64,000 nt of DNA from DASUGC01 sp035606665 (GTDB taxonomy: Bacteria > Acidobacteriota > Vicinamibacteria > Vicinamibacterales > SCN-69-37), in assembly GCA_035606665.1 (NCBI GenBank), contig DATNEY010000032.1:434001-498000 (forward strand), given 5' to 3'. Position 1 is the stretch's first letter. Each line of letters begins with the position of its first letter. The notes below the pieces were generated by a model. That model saw nothing but the letters and a program-made list of their open reading frames with translations, searched no databases and had not been told where the DNA came from. Of the stretch, positions 25,298-33,565 are shown in pieces. The translations under genes were made by a program, and so were the position numbers.

Positions 25298-26287
25298 TCA
25301 ACGGACCCAGGCGGTCCTGGCGGAACTTGCGGCATTCCCGAACAGCCACGTTGCCGGATCGACGTCCGGATCCGCATTGCCGACCGGCCGGCTGTACAGA
25401 ATGGCCGCGTGAAAGCGTTCCGCGTCCGTCAGGCGTGGCTGCTTCCACGTCCCAAAGCCGAACTTTCCCATCAGTCCTGCTTCCTGCGGCGGCAACCCCG
25501 TCACAGTGATGTGACTCAGTCCCAGACAATGCGCGATCTCGTGGGCGATCACGAGGGGAACCCCGCTGGGTACGTCTCCCTGCCACACCTGCACCGTGCA
25601 TGGATTTACGCCTACGCCGGACGCGCGGCCGGCGCTGCCGAAACTCGCTGACGGAAACTTGATGAGAATCGATCCGGCGGGCACCGTCGCGTCCGGTCCG
25701 GTTTCGATTCGGGAGGCTTGAAAGCGCCCTGCGGTGACGTCCCGGACGATGTCGGGAATGATCGATCTGGTCGTGTCGATGAACGGCTGCGGCACCGACG
25801 CGTTGGTCTCGTCGATCGTCTGAATATAGAACGACGGATCCTGCTGCCATCGTCTCGTCGTACCGAGGCTGCTGCCGTCCGCCAATCCGCGCACGAGCTC
25901 GCGATAGAAGGTGCTCGAGAACGGGGCCGCATCCCGGATGAGATCGATGACGACGCCGCTGCGCGTTGCGCCTCCCTGAAGGAACGTGTCGCGGCGGATG
26001 TAGCCCGGGGCGATGATCGAGATACGCATCGGTGTCGCCGGTATGACACTGGCACCAATGGTGAACGCACCGTTGCTGTCACTCGTGAATGTGGATCCGT
26101 CGGAGATGATCACAATCGTTGCGCCGGCGACTGACCCGCCGGTGACGGAAGAAACAAGGCTGCCGGATACGGTCCAGAGAAGATTCGATGGAGTGGTTGG
26201 CGCCGTTGGCGTGTTGGATTTAGGCCCGCCGCACGCAAGCACAAAGGCGGAAAGGACGAGTGCCACGCCTCCGCTTGGTCGGGCCAT
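25298..26287 (-). CDS. Putative exported metzincin-like zinc peptidase
   Basis: A 329-residue exported protein with a lipoprotein-like N-terminus (ALVLSAFVLACGGPKSN), though the lipobox is not perfect. Residues about 35-110 resemble a carboxypeptidase-regulatory-like beta domain (SGSLVSSVTGGSVAGATIVI). Near residue 240 is VIAHEIAHCLGLSHITVTG, an H-E-x-x-H-x-x-G-x-x-H site that marks metzincins, followed by a Met-containing GLMGKFGFG stretch that could be the Met-turn. It is likely a secreted or surface peptidase of unknown substrate. It is a single gene, convergent with trxC. Confidence 0.68.
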   Translation of the reverse strand: MARPSGGVALVLSAFVLACGGPKSNTPTAPTTPSNLLWTVSGSLVSSVTGGSVAGATIVIISDGSTFTSDSNGAFTIGASVIPATPMRISIIAPGYIRRDTFLQGGATRSGVVIDLIRDAAPFSSTFYRELVRGLADGSSLGTTRRWQQDPSFYIQTIDETNASVPQPFIDTTRSIIPDIVRDVTAGRFQASRIETGPDATVPAGSILIKFPSASFGSAGRASGVGVNPCTVQVWQGDVPSGVPLVIAHEIAHCLGLSHITVTGLPPQEAGLMGKFGFGTWKQPRLTDAERFHAAILYSRPVGNADPDVDPATWLFGNAASSARTAWVR

Positions 26288-26438
26288 TCGTGGCCGATCT
26301 TAGGCGATCGGGGGTGGTCAGTTACCCCGACGCGACATGACGGCCCGGTCTATGCTGGCAGCGGCGTGAGCCGCAAACTGACATCCGGGGACACACGGCA
26401 GCCGTAGGTTCAGCTGAAATCGATCCAGGAGCACACAG

Positions 26439-26840
26439 ATGACACCAGAGCAAAACAAGAAAGTTGTACAGGACGCCTACGCGGCATTCGGCCGTGGCGA
26501 CATTCCCGCGCTGCTCGCCACGCTCTCGGCCGATGTCGATTGGCACGGCGTAATCGGCGTGGGCCCCAAGGTCCCCCAGGGCGGCCCGCGAAAGGGCCAC
26601 GAGGAAGTGGCCACGTTTTTCGAGCAGGTGGGCGGCACCGTCGATTTCAAGCGCTTCGAGCCGCAGACGTTCGTCGCCGAAGGCGATGTGGTCGTGGTCC
26701 TCGGGTTCTACGAAAGCGTTGTGAAACCGACGGGCAAACCCTTCGCGTCCGACTGGGTGATGGTGTTCACGTTGCGCGACGGCAAGATCGTCAAGTTCCG
26801 TGAGTTCTCGGATTCGCTGGGGATCACGAACGCCTATTGA
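26439..26840 (+). CDS. SnoaL / NTF2-like protein
   Basis: A 133-residue cone-shaped NTF2-like protein similar to ketosteroid-isomerase-related SnoaL proteins. Family blocks are KVVQDAYAAFGRGDIPALLA, LSADVDWHGV, GHEEVATFFEQVGGTVDFKR and WVMVFTLRDGKIVKFREFSD. Such proteins bind small hydrophobic ligands; many are not catalytic. An AGGAG nine bases before the ATG supports the start. It precedes ADOP 3 across a strong hairpin. Confidence 0.82.
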   Translation: MTPEQNKKVVQDAYAAFGRGDIPALLATLSADVDWHGVIGVGPKVPQGGPRKGHEEVATFFEQVGGTVDFKRFEPQTFVAEGDVVVVLGFYESVVKPTGKPFASDWVMVFTLRDGKIVKFREFSDSLGITNAY

Positions 26841-26856
26841 TTGTCTGTACAGGAAA

Positions 26857-26883
26857 TTCCGCCGGGATGACTTCCCGGCGGAA
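26857..26883 (+). terminator. Strong hairpin after the SnoaL-like gene
   Basis: TTCCGCCGGGA, a five-base loop, and TCCCGGCGGAA give a perfect 11-bp stem 16 bases after the stop codon. There is no obvious U-tract, but the position suits a terminator, or a transcript structure between the SnoaL-like gene and ADOP 3. Confidence 0.6.
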
Positions 26884-26931
26884 CCCAACCGATCGCACCC
26901 TCGCGGCGTCTCGTCTGTGGTTCCATAGCTC

Positions 26932-29445
26932 ATGAGACAGCTCTCCTTCGCGCTCCGCATGCTCTGGAAGACGCCGTTCGTGTCGGCGGTCGCGATCCTG
27001 TCGCTCGGCCTCGGCATCGGCGCCAACACCGCCATCTTCACGATGTTCAACCAGGTGCTGATGCAACCGCTGCCGGTCAGCCGGCCGGCGGAGCTCGTGA
27101 ACATCGGCGCGCCGGGGCCGAAGAACGGATCCACGTCGTGCAACAACTCCGGCGACTGCGACGCGGTGTTCTCGTATCCGATGTACCTCGACCTCTCAAC
27201 TTCTGAGAATGCCCAGCAGGTCTTCACCGGCATCGCCGCGCACCGCCTGTTCGGCGCCAACGTCGGCTACGACAACACCACGCTGCCGGTCGACGGCGCC
27301 GAAGTCTCCGGTAACTATTTCGAAGTGCTGGGCTTGCAGCCGGCGCGCGGCCGCCTCATCAGCGCCGGCGACACCTCGACGCCAGGCGCCGCGCCCGTCC
27401 TGGTGCTCTCGTACGACTACTGGGTCTCGCGTTTCAACCAGGATCCCGGCATCGTCGGCCGCACCCTCGTCGTGAACGGTCAGTCGCTCGGCGTCGTCGG
27501 CGTCGCGCCGCCGTCGTTCGACGGCACGACCCGCGGCACTCGCGTGAAGGTGTTCGTGCCGATCACCCTCCGCGGCGTCATGGAGGCGCAGGCCGATTCG
27601 TTGACCGAACGAAACAATTACTGGGCGTACCTGTTCGCGCGCCTCGAGCCAGGCGTGAGCCTTGACGAGGCGCGGACGTCCATCAACGTGCCGTACGCAC
27701 GCATCCTGTCCCAGGTCGAGCTGCCGCTTCAGCGCGCGGGAATGACGGATGCTCAGAAGACCGAGTTCACAGGCAAGCGCATCACGATCGAGGACGGACG
27801 CCGCGGTCAGAGCTACATCTTCGGACAGGCGCCCGCGCCGTTGACGACGCTGCAGATCGTGACGGGCATCGTGCTGCTGATCGCGTGCGCGAACATCGCG
27901 AATCTCCTGCTGGCGCGTGCCGCATCGCGCGCCGGCGAGATGGCGGTGCGGCTGTCGATCGGCGCCAGCCGCTGGCAGCTGGTTCGGCAGCTGCTGCTCG
28001 AATCATGCCTGCTCGCGTTGCTCGGCGGCGCCGCCGGATTGCTGATCTTCCGCTGGACGGTCGACATCATGATGGCCAACCTGCCGCTCGGCACGCTCGA
28101 TCCTGCGATGAAGGGGATCGACTGGACCGTGCTCGGATTCACGGCGGCGCTGTCGATTGCGACAGGTGTGTTGTTCGGAGTCTTTCCGGCATTCCACGCG
28201 ACGCGTCCGGACCTGGCCACGACGCTCAAAGGCCAGTCGGGACAGCCTTCCGGCTCCAAAGCCGCTGCCCGCTTCCGCACCTCACTTGTCGTCATTCAGG
28301 TCGCGTTGTCGATGGGCTTGCTTGCCTGCGCGGGGCTCTTTGGCAAGAGCCTCCTCAATGTCAGCCGCGTCGATTTGGGTCTCAAGGTCGATCAGGTCGT
28401 CACGTTCACGCTGGGACCGCAACGCAACGGCTATACGCTGCCGCGCGCGCAGCAGCTTTTCCAACAGGTCCTCGAGCAGCTGGCGACCCTGCCTGGCGTG
28501 GATGCCGTGTCGGCCGCGCGCGTCGCGGCGATCGGGGGCGGCAGCTCAAGCAGCGGCATCGACGTCGAGGGCTACACGCCTCCTGCGAACGAACGCACCG
28601 GCACCAACTACAACGAAACGTCACTGGGCTACTTCCGCACCGTGGGCGTGCCGCTGCTTGCGGGTCGCGACTTCACCGACGCCGACGTCGCCGGCGCGCC
28701 GAAGGTCGCAATCGTGAATGAAGCGTTCGTGCGGAGATTCCAACTCGCTCCCAATCCCGTAGGCCACCGGTTTAGGCGTGGCGGCACCGCCTCGTCGCCG
28801 TATGACATCGAAATCGTCGGTCTCGTGCGCGACGCGAAATACAACCGGGTGCGCGATGCTGTACCGGCGGTGTTCTTCACGCCGTACAAACAAAACGAGC
28901 GCATCGGCGCGCTGTTCTTTTACGCGCGAACGTCCGGCCAGCCGGACGCGCTCGTCCGTCAGGTCCGGCCACTGATCGCGTCGCTCGATCCCAACCTTCC
29001 CGTGCAGCGGCTGCTGACGATGCCGGAGCAGATTGCGAACAATGTGGCAAACGATCGCCTGCTCAGTGTGCTGAGTGCGTCATTTGCCGGGTTAGCAACG
29101 CTTCTGGCGGCGATCGGGCTGTATGGAGTACTCGCGTACACGGTGTCGCAGCGCGCGCGCGAATTCGGGCTGCGCGTGGCGCTTGGCGCCGCGCCAATGA
29201 AGGTGCAGAGCCTCGTCCTCAAGCAGGTGCTGTGGATGACGCTGGCCGGCAGCGCCATCGGCCTCGGCCTCGCAGTCTTTGCGGGCCGCTACGCGCAGGC
29301 GTTGTTGTTCGAAATGAACAGCGCCGATCCCGTCGTGCTCGGTGTGTCGGTGGCCGTGCTGGCGCTTGTCGCACTGACGGCCGGATTCGTGCCATCAAGG
29401 CGGGCGGCCAGGGTGGATCCGATGAAGGCGCTGAGAGCGGAGTGA
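26932..29445 (+). CDS. ADOP-family MacB/FtsX-like permease 3
   Basis: An 837-residue duplicated orphan permease. TM1 lies within AVAILSLGLGIGANTAIFTM; the periplasmic domain contains CNNSGDCDAVFSYPMY, giving two cysteines (a possible disulfide) not seen in most paralogues here. The first FtsX unit includes VTGIVLLIACANIANLLLAR and AGEMAVRLSIGASRW. The second has REFGLRVALGAAPMKVQ, and it ends SRRAARVDPMKALRAE. No repressor gene is directly linked. A strong hairpin lies upstream, and it converges on a DUF4350-like gene 18 bases away. Confidence 0.9.
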   Translation: MRQLSFALRMLWKTPFVSAVAILSLGLGIGANTAIFTMFNQVLMQPLPVSRPAELVNIGAPGPKNGSTSCNNSGDCDAVFSYPMYLDLSTSENAQQVFTGIAAHRLFGANVGYDNTTLPVDGAEVSGNYFEVLGLQPARGRLISAGDTSTPGAAPVLVLSYDYWVSRFNQDPGIVGRTLVVNGQSLGVVGVAPPSFDGTTRGTRVKVFVPITLRGVMEAQADSLTERNNYWAYLFARLEPGVSLDEARTSINVPYARILSQVELPLQRAGMTDAQKTEFTGKRITIEDGRRGQSYIFGQAPAPLTTLQIVTGIVLLIACANIANLLLARAASRAGEMAVRLSIGASRWQLVRQLLLESCLLALLGGAAGLLIFRWTVDIMMANLPLGTLDPAMKGIDWTVLGFTAALSIATGVLFGVFPAFHATRPDLATTLKGQSGQPSGSKAAARFRTSLVVIQVALSMGLLACAGLFGKSLLNVSRVDLGLKVDQVVTFTLGPQRNGYTLPRAQQLFQQVLEQLATLPGVDAVSAARVAAIGGGSSSSGIDVEGYTPPANERTGTNYNETSLGYFRTVGVPLLAGRDFTDADVAGAPKVAIVNEAFVRRFQLAPNPVGHRFRRGGTASSPYDIEIVGLVRDAKYNRVRDAVPAVFFTPYKQNERIGALFFYARTSGQPDALVRQVRPLIASLDPNLPVQRLLTMPEQIANNVANDRLLSVLSASFAGLATLLAAIGLYGVLAYTVSQRAREFGLRVALGAAPMKVQSLVLKQVLWMTLAGSAIGLGLAVFAGRYAQALLFEMNSADPVVLGVSVAVLALVALTAGFVPSRRAARVDPMKALRAE

Positions 29446-29463
29446 TCGGCCGGGACGCGCCGC

Positions 29464-30435
29464 TTACAGCAGCCGCGTCAGCCAATGAAGGACGTTCAAC
29501 GCGAATTGCTTGTCCTGATTGCCGGGGACGTTCATCCCCATGCGGCCTTCACCGTTCGCGCCTGAGATCTGGGCCGACATCATCGCCGCCTCACCGAGCA
29601 CAACGACGCGGCCCTTGCCCAGCTCGAAGGCCACGCCCTGCGCGCGACCGCTGACCTTGACCGCGTGACTGGCTGACAGGGCGGCGGGCGTTGGCGTACC
29701 GCGGCCGGCGCCGAGCGCCTGCGCGTCGGTTCGCGTCGGCATTTCCCAGGCGCCGGATCCGAGCACCAGAATCGCGACGCCGCCCGTCAGCACACTCAGC
29801 GACTGTCCCGTGAACGACGTCACGGTCTCGATGCGCTCGCGCTCGTTCCGGCCCCGTGTGATGGGATGGTCGCCGAGCAAGCCATTCGCGCGCGAGAACA
29901 CGAGTTGCGCCGGTCCCGTGCTGCGTTCCGGCGCCTCCGTCGTCATCACAAACCCCTTCCCCATCGTCACGCCGAGTGTCGCGGCCAGCGCCGCGTTGGC
30001 CTCGCCCATCGGCGTGTGATCGGAAATGAGGAGGAGCGAGCCGCCGGCACGAACCCACTCGGCAACACTGGCGGATTCGGCGACTGTAAATGCCGGCGAG
30101 GACGAGTCGTCGCTGACGGTTGCGCCTGGGCCGAGCGCGTTGGACACGACGAGCACATCGACACCCGCCAGCGATGCCCTGGTGAATGGCGAGGTGCCGG
30201 AGCGTACGTCGCAGCCATCGTTGCGCAGGAGTGTCGCGAACGGCTTGTATCGGCCTTCCGCGGTGTGGAAGTTGTTATGCGCCTCGTCGATCACCACGCG
30301 CGGATGCGTCTTCACGTAGGCCGGTGCGGCCACCGACACATCGAATCCGAGGTCAGGCCGCTGCTGCGCCGCGAACGCCGCAGCCAGGAGCGCCGTGGCG
30401 ATCAACGTTCCCGCGAAAGGCCTAGGCAATGGCAT
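29464..30435 (-). CDS. Exported DUF4350-like protein
   Basis: A 323-residue protein with a signal peptide (GTLIATALLAAAFAAQQ). The mature part has VVIDEAHNNFHTAEGRYKPF, then VDVLVVSNALGP, then EWVRAGGSLLLISDHTPMGE, and GVAFELGKGRVVVLGEAAMM near the end. This layout resembles DUF4350 and other GATase-like, non-enzymatic alpha-beta domains. A signal-bearing version suggests a periplasmic role. Its start overlaps the end of the kinase gene by 14 bases, so it is probably translated together with the kinase. Confidence 0.72.
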   Translation of the reverse strand: MPLPRPFAGTLIATALLAAAFAAQQRPDLGFDVSVAAPAYVKTHPRVVIDEAHNNFHTAEGRYKPFATLLRNDGCDVRSGTSPFTRASLAGVDVLVVSNALGPGATVSDDSSSPAFTVAESASVAEWVRAGGSLLLISDHTPMGEANAALAATLGVTMGKGFVMTTEAPERSTGPAQLVFSRANGLLGDHPITRGRNERERIETVTSFTGQSLSVLTGGVAILVLGSGAWEMPTRTDAQALGAGRGTPTPAALSASHAVKVSGRAQGVAFELGKGRVVVLGEAAMMSAQISGANGEGRMGMNVPGNQDKQFALNVLHWLTRLL

Positions 30436-33112
30436 CCCGCGCCGCCCGGGTCGATCGCGCCATCCAGAGACCCACCGCTGCCACCGCGAAGATCAGACCA
30501 AGCGTCACCCACGAACTGCCGTAATAGAGGCTGGACGATTGGAGCGTGAGCGCCGACCGGGTCGCGAGCGCGTGAATCGTGTACATCGCGACCGTCGCCA
30601 GCATGCCGAATCGCAGCAGCACGAACACAAACACGCCCGATGACGCGAGCTCGAAGAGCCCGTAGAGCCACAGATGGCTCGGACTGGCCTGGCGCTCGAT
30701 GATGGAGATGAGGACCGAGAACGCGAGCGCGGCCCCCGCGGACACGTAGTCCGGCGACAACCACCGGACCTTCAGGCGAATGATCCCGCGCTTCATGATC
30801 TCGCGAAATCCGGTGAACGCCAGCGCGCTGAGCAGCGCGTTCTGCAGGCCGCCATTGATCGCGCTCGGAATCATCAGCACGAAGTACCGCACGTGTTCGA
30901 GGACACCGGTGTCCGGCGTCGCAGGAATGATCGACTCCTGCCACTGCAGTAGCCCGGGAAGCCACGTGGTGAGCTGGCCGATCACGGCCAGGAGCAGTCC
31001 CGCCGCGACACCGACCGTCAAATCGCGGCCGATGAGTGGATCGGGAAACTGCCCTGCCAGCGCCCGCGACCAGCCCACCAGCATCGTCGGCCAGCTCCGC
31101 CGGACGAACGGCTCGATGGCGAGATAGACGAGGTACATCACGCCGCCCACGAACATACCGAGGCCGAGAAAGATGAAGAGGCGGTTCGTTTCTTCACTGA
31201 GATTCGAGAGGTGCGGAACGAACAACCAGATCGAAATGTAGACAACGAACATGACCGCTGCGATCCGGAGTGCGCCGCGCCGGTCTGCCCGGCCGGACTT
31301 GAGATTGACGCGCGCGAGCACAACGGACGCAGAGAGCATCAGCAGAATGACAATCGTCGGCACCGGACTGTTCGCATCGTCGCCATCGCCGGGCTCGCGG
31401 GACGGAAACGACCACGGACCGACGACTTCGAACGAGACCGCGCGTCCACGATAGGACGCGGCTTCAATCGTGACAGCGGTCTGAGACTCGGGCAGCACGC
31501 CCTTCCACGCCTGGCGTGCGTCGGCGAACGTCGCCGGTGTTCGCTGCGGTGTCATCTCGGTGAAGGCGGCCCGATCCAGCGCGGCCGCCGCAAAGAACGG
31601 CGCCCAGTCGACAGGCTTCGCTGGCGGCGCCTTCGTCTCGTCTTCAGGCGGCACCCAGTCAAACGACACGAGCCGGCCCTTCGTATCGATCGTGATGCGC
31701 GTCATGCCGGAAATGCTCAGCGGCGGATCGTTTTCGTCCGCGATGTTCATCGGCCTGATCGGCGCAAGCTCAATCGGACTGGTCCGGACCCAGAACAGCA
31801 TTGCGGCCGGACGGGCCTGCGCGAGCGCGCGCCACGGCTCTTCCCCCTTGCCGTTGCGGCGGCTCCAGTTGAGGAAGCCCCGGTCGTAGCGGAAGCCCGA
31901 CGCGCGATCGACGGGTTGGTCCTGGAATCCGAATGACTGACGCAACTCTTCAGCGCGATCGAGGAGCACCGCGGCAGGCTTCGTGAGCTGCACGCGTGCG
32001 AGAAGAGATGTCCGATCGGCGAGCGCCGCGACGATGATGAGGAGCACTGCGGTCGCGCCGAGCCAGACGAGTCCTGAGGCGGCCGAGAGTGTTGCACTCA
32101 CGCCGCCGGCCGCCGCCACCATCTCCGGCGACGGCGTCTCTCCCGCAGCAAGAGCAGCGGCAAGCGGATCGCCGCCGGGCAACGACGCCGCGACCGCGAG
32201 CGCCGACGCGGGACGCTTCGCGGGATCCGGATCGAGGCAGCGCAGAATCGCCCGTTCGATGGCGCCATCCAGGTTCTTCACGAGAGAGGTCGGCGTGGCG
32301 ACGGGCCCTGACGAGTGCAGCGCGACCAGGTCGGCAATCGATTTCGCTTCGTACGCGCGCTTGCCGGTGAAGAGCTCGTACAGGACGAGACCGAGCGCGT
32401 AGATGTCGCTCTTCGCCGTGACGTTGCCGCCCGCGAACTGCTCCGGCGCCATGTACGCCGGCGTTCCCGCGATGCCCGTCACCGATCCGGTCGCGGCCAG
32501 GCTGAAGTCCATGACGCGGACCTTGCCGTGCCCGTCGAGCATGATGTTCGCGGGTTTCAGATCGCGATGGATGACGCCGCGTTCGTGCGCCGCCGCGAGG
32601 CCCGCGCAGATCTGCCGCGCGATTTCGACCGCCTTGTCCTCGGGCAGCCGGCCGATGCGACGCAGCAGCGACGAGAGATCCTCGCCGTCCACGTACTCCA
32701 TCGTGAGAAACAGCAGGCCCTCGGCTTCGCCGATGTCGTAGACACGGCACACGTTCGGATGCGAGACCTGGCGCGCGGTACGGGCCTCGTTGTGAAACTG
32801 CGCCAGCCGGCCGGCATCCAGCTTGAGGGTCTCGGGCAGAAACTTCAGCGCAACCGGCTGGCCCAGGCGCAGGTCGTCCGCTCGGTAGACCTCTCCCATC
32901 CCTCCGCGGCCGAGCAGACCAATCACGCGGTACCGCTGCTGGAAGATCGTGCCTGGCTGAAAGCGGCCGTGATCTATCGAACCCGAAGAGCCCAGCCAGC
33001 CACTCGATGAGCTGGGGGCTTCGGGAGCCAGCCGGGTCTCATCAGCCCCGCCGCCGTGCGGCGAGAGCCGGGTTTCGTCAGTGCCGCCGGGCCTGGTGGG
33101 ATCGTTCGACAT
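30422..33112 (-). CDS. Membrane serine/threonine protein kinase
   Basis: An 896-residue Hanks-type kinase. The catalytic domain covers about residues 60-325: glycine loop LGRGGMGEVYRAD (67-79), ATP Lys90 in VALKFLPE, catalytic loop HRDLKPAN (182-189), and MAPEQ (221-225). The metal-binding DFG motif is DFS here (VRVMDFSLAATGS, 202-204). A membrane helix follows near 370, then a large extracytoplasmic domain, then several membrane helices at the C-terminus (PTIVILLMLSASVVLARV and others). The N-terminal tail holds DETRLSP and DETRLAP, possible phosphorylation sites. ATG at 33112 was chosen; the frame is open upstream. It is divergent from padR 2. Confidence 0.88.
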   Translation of the reverse strand: MSNDPTRPGGTDETRLSPHGGGADETRLAPEAPSSSSGWLGSSGSIDHGRFQPGTIFQQRYRVIGLLGRGGMGEVYRADDLRLGQPVALKFLPETLKLDAGRLAQFHNEARTARQVSHPNVCRVYDIGEAEGLLFLTMEYVDGEDLSSLLRRIGRLPEDKAVEIARQICAGLAAAHERGVIHRDLKPANIMLDGHGKVRVMDFSLAATGSVTGIAGTPAYMAPEQFAGGNVTAKSDIYALGLVLYELFTGKRAYEAKSIADLVALHSSGPVATPTSLVKNLDGAIERAILRCLDPDPAKRPASALAVAASLPGGDPLAAALAAGETPSPEMVAAAGGVSATLSAASGLVWLGATAVLLIIVAALADRTSLLARVQLTKPAAVLLDRAEELRQSFGFQDQPVDRASGFRYDRGFLNWSRRNGKGEEPWRALAQARPAAMLFWVRTSPIELAPIRPMNIADENDPPLSISGMTRITIDTKGRLVSFDWVPPEDETKAPPAKPVDWAPFFAAAALDRAAFTEMTPQRTPATFADARQAWKGVLPESQTAVTIEAASYRGRAVSFEVVGPWSFPSREPGDGDDANSPVPTIVILLMLSASVVLARVNLKSGRADRRGALRIAAVMFVVYISIWLFVPHLSNLSEETNRLFIFLGLGMFVGGVMYLVYLAIEPFVRRSWPTMLVGWSRALAGQFPDPLIGRDLTVGVAAGLLLAVIGQLTTWLPGLLQWQESIIPATPDTGVLEHVRYFVLMIPSAINGGLQNALLSALAFTGFREIMKRGIIRLKVRWLSPDYVSAGAALAFSVLISIIERQASPSHLWLYGLFELASSGVFVFVLLRFGMLATVAMYTIHALATRSALTLQSSSLYYGSSWVTLGLIFAVAAVGLWMARSTRAARDAIA

Positions 33113-33150
33113 CGGTGCGGCGCATGATACCTGCTTCGCTCCCCTAGATA

Positions 33151-33187
33151 ACCAACACCAGCTGGGGTATCTTGTGTTGGTAACCAA
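33151..33187. promoter_or_regulatory. Dyads between the kinase gene and padR 2
   Basis: ACCAACAC (33151-33158) and GTGTTGGT (33174-33181) form an 8-bp inverted repeat with a 15-base spacer. Overlapping it, TTGGT, one base, ACCAA (33177-33187) is a second dyad. They lie within the short gap between the divergent kinase and padR genes. A PadR binding site is a reasonable guess. Confidence 0.5.
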
Positions 33188-33196
33188 GGGGAGCAT

Positions 33197-33532
33197 ATGT
33201 CCCGACCCACCGACCTCGTCCAGGGCACGCTCGATCTGCTGATCCTCAAGATCATCGCCCTCGAGCCGCAGCACGGCTGGGCGATCGCCCAGCGCATCCG
33301 TGAGCTTTCCGGCCACGTGCTGCTCGTCCAGCAGGGCTCGCTCTATCCGGCCCTGCACAAGCTCGAGACACAGGGCTACATCAAGGCCGAGTGGGACACC
33401 TCCGAGGCCAACCGGCGCGCGAAGTACTACGCGCTGACGCGTGCCGGAAAGAAACACCTCGCCAAGGAACTCGAGAGCTGGGAGCGGCTGTCTGCCGCCG
33501 TCACGCTCGTGGCCCGCACCTCCCAGACCTAG
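33197..33532 (+). CDS. PadR family transcriptional regulator 2
   Basis: A 111-residue winged-helix repressor. Its core reads VQGTLDLLILKIIALEPQHG, then WAIAQRIRELSG, then LLVQQGSLYPALHKLETQGY and RRAKYYALTRAGKKHLAKEL. A GGGGAG lies a few bases before the ATG at 33197. It is followed 33 bases later by ADOP 4, the likely controlled target, and it is divergent from the membrane kinase gene, so both could share one regulatory region. Confidence 0.88.
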   Translation: MSRPTDLVQGTLDLLILKIIALEPQHGWAIAQRIRELSGHVLLVQQGSLYPALHKLETQGYIKAEWDTSEANRRAKYYALTRAGKKHLAKELESWERLSAAVTLVARTSQT

Positions 33533-33565
33533 CTGTCGCTCGTCAATCGCGTACAGGAGATCACC

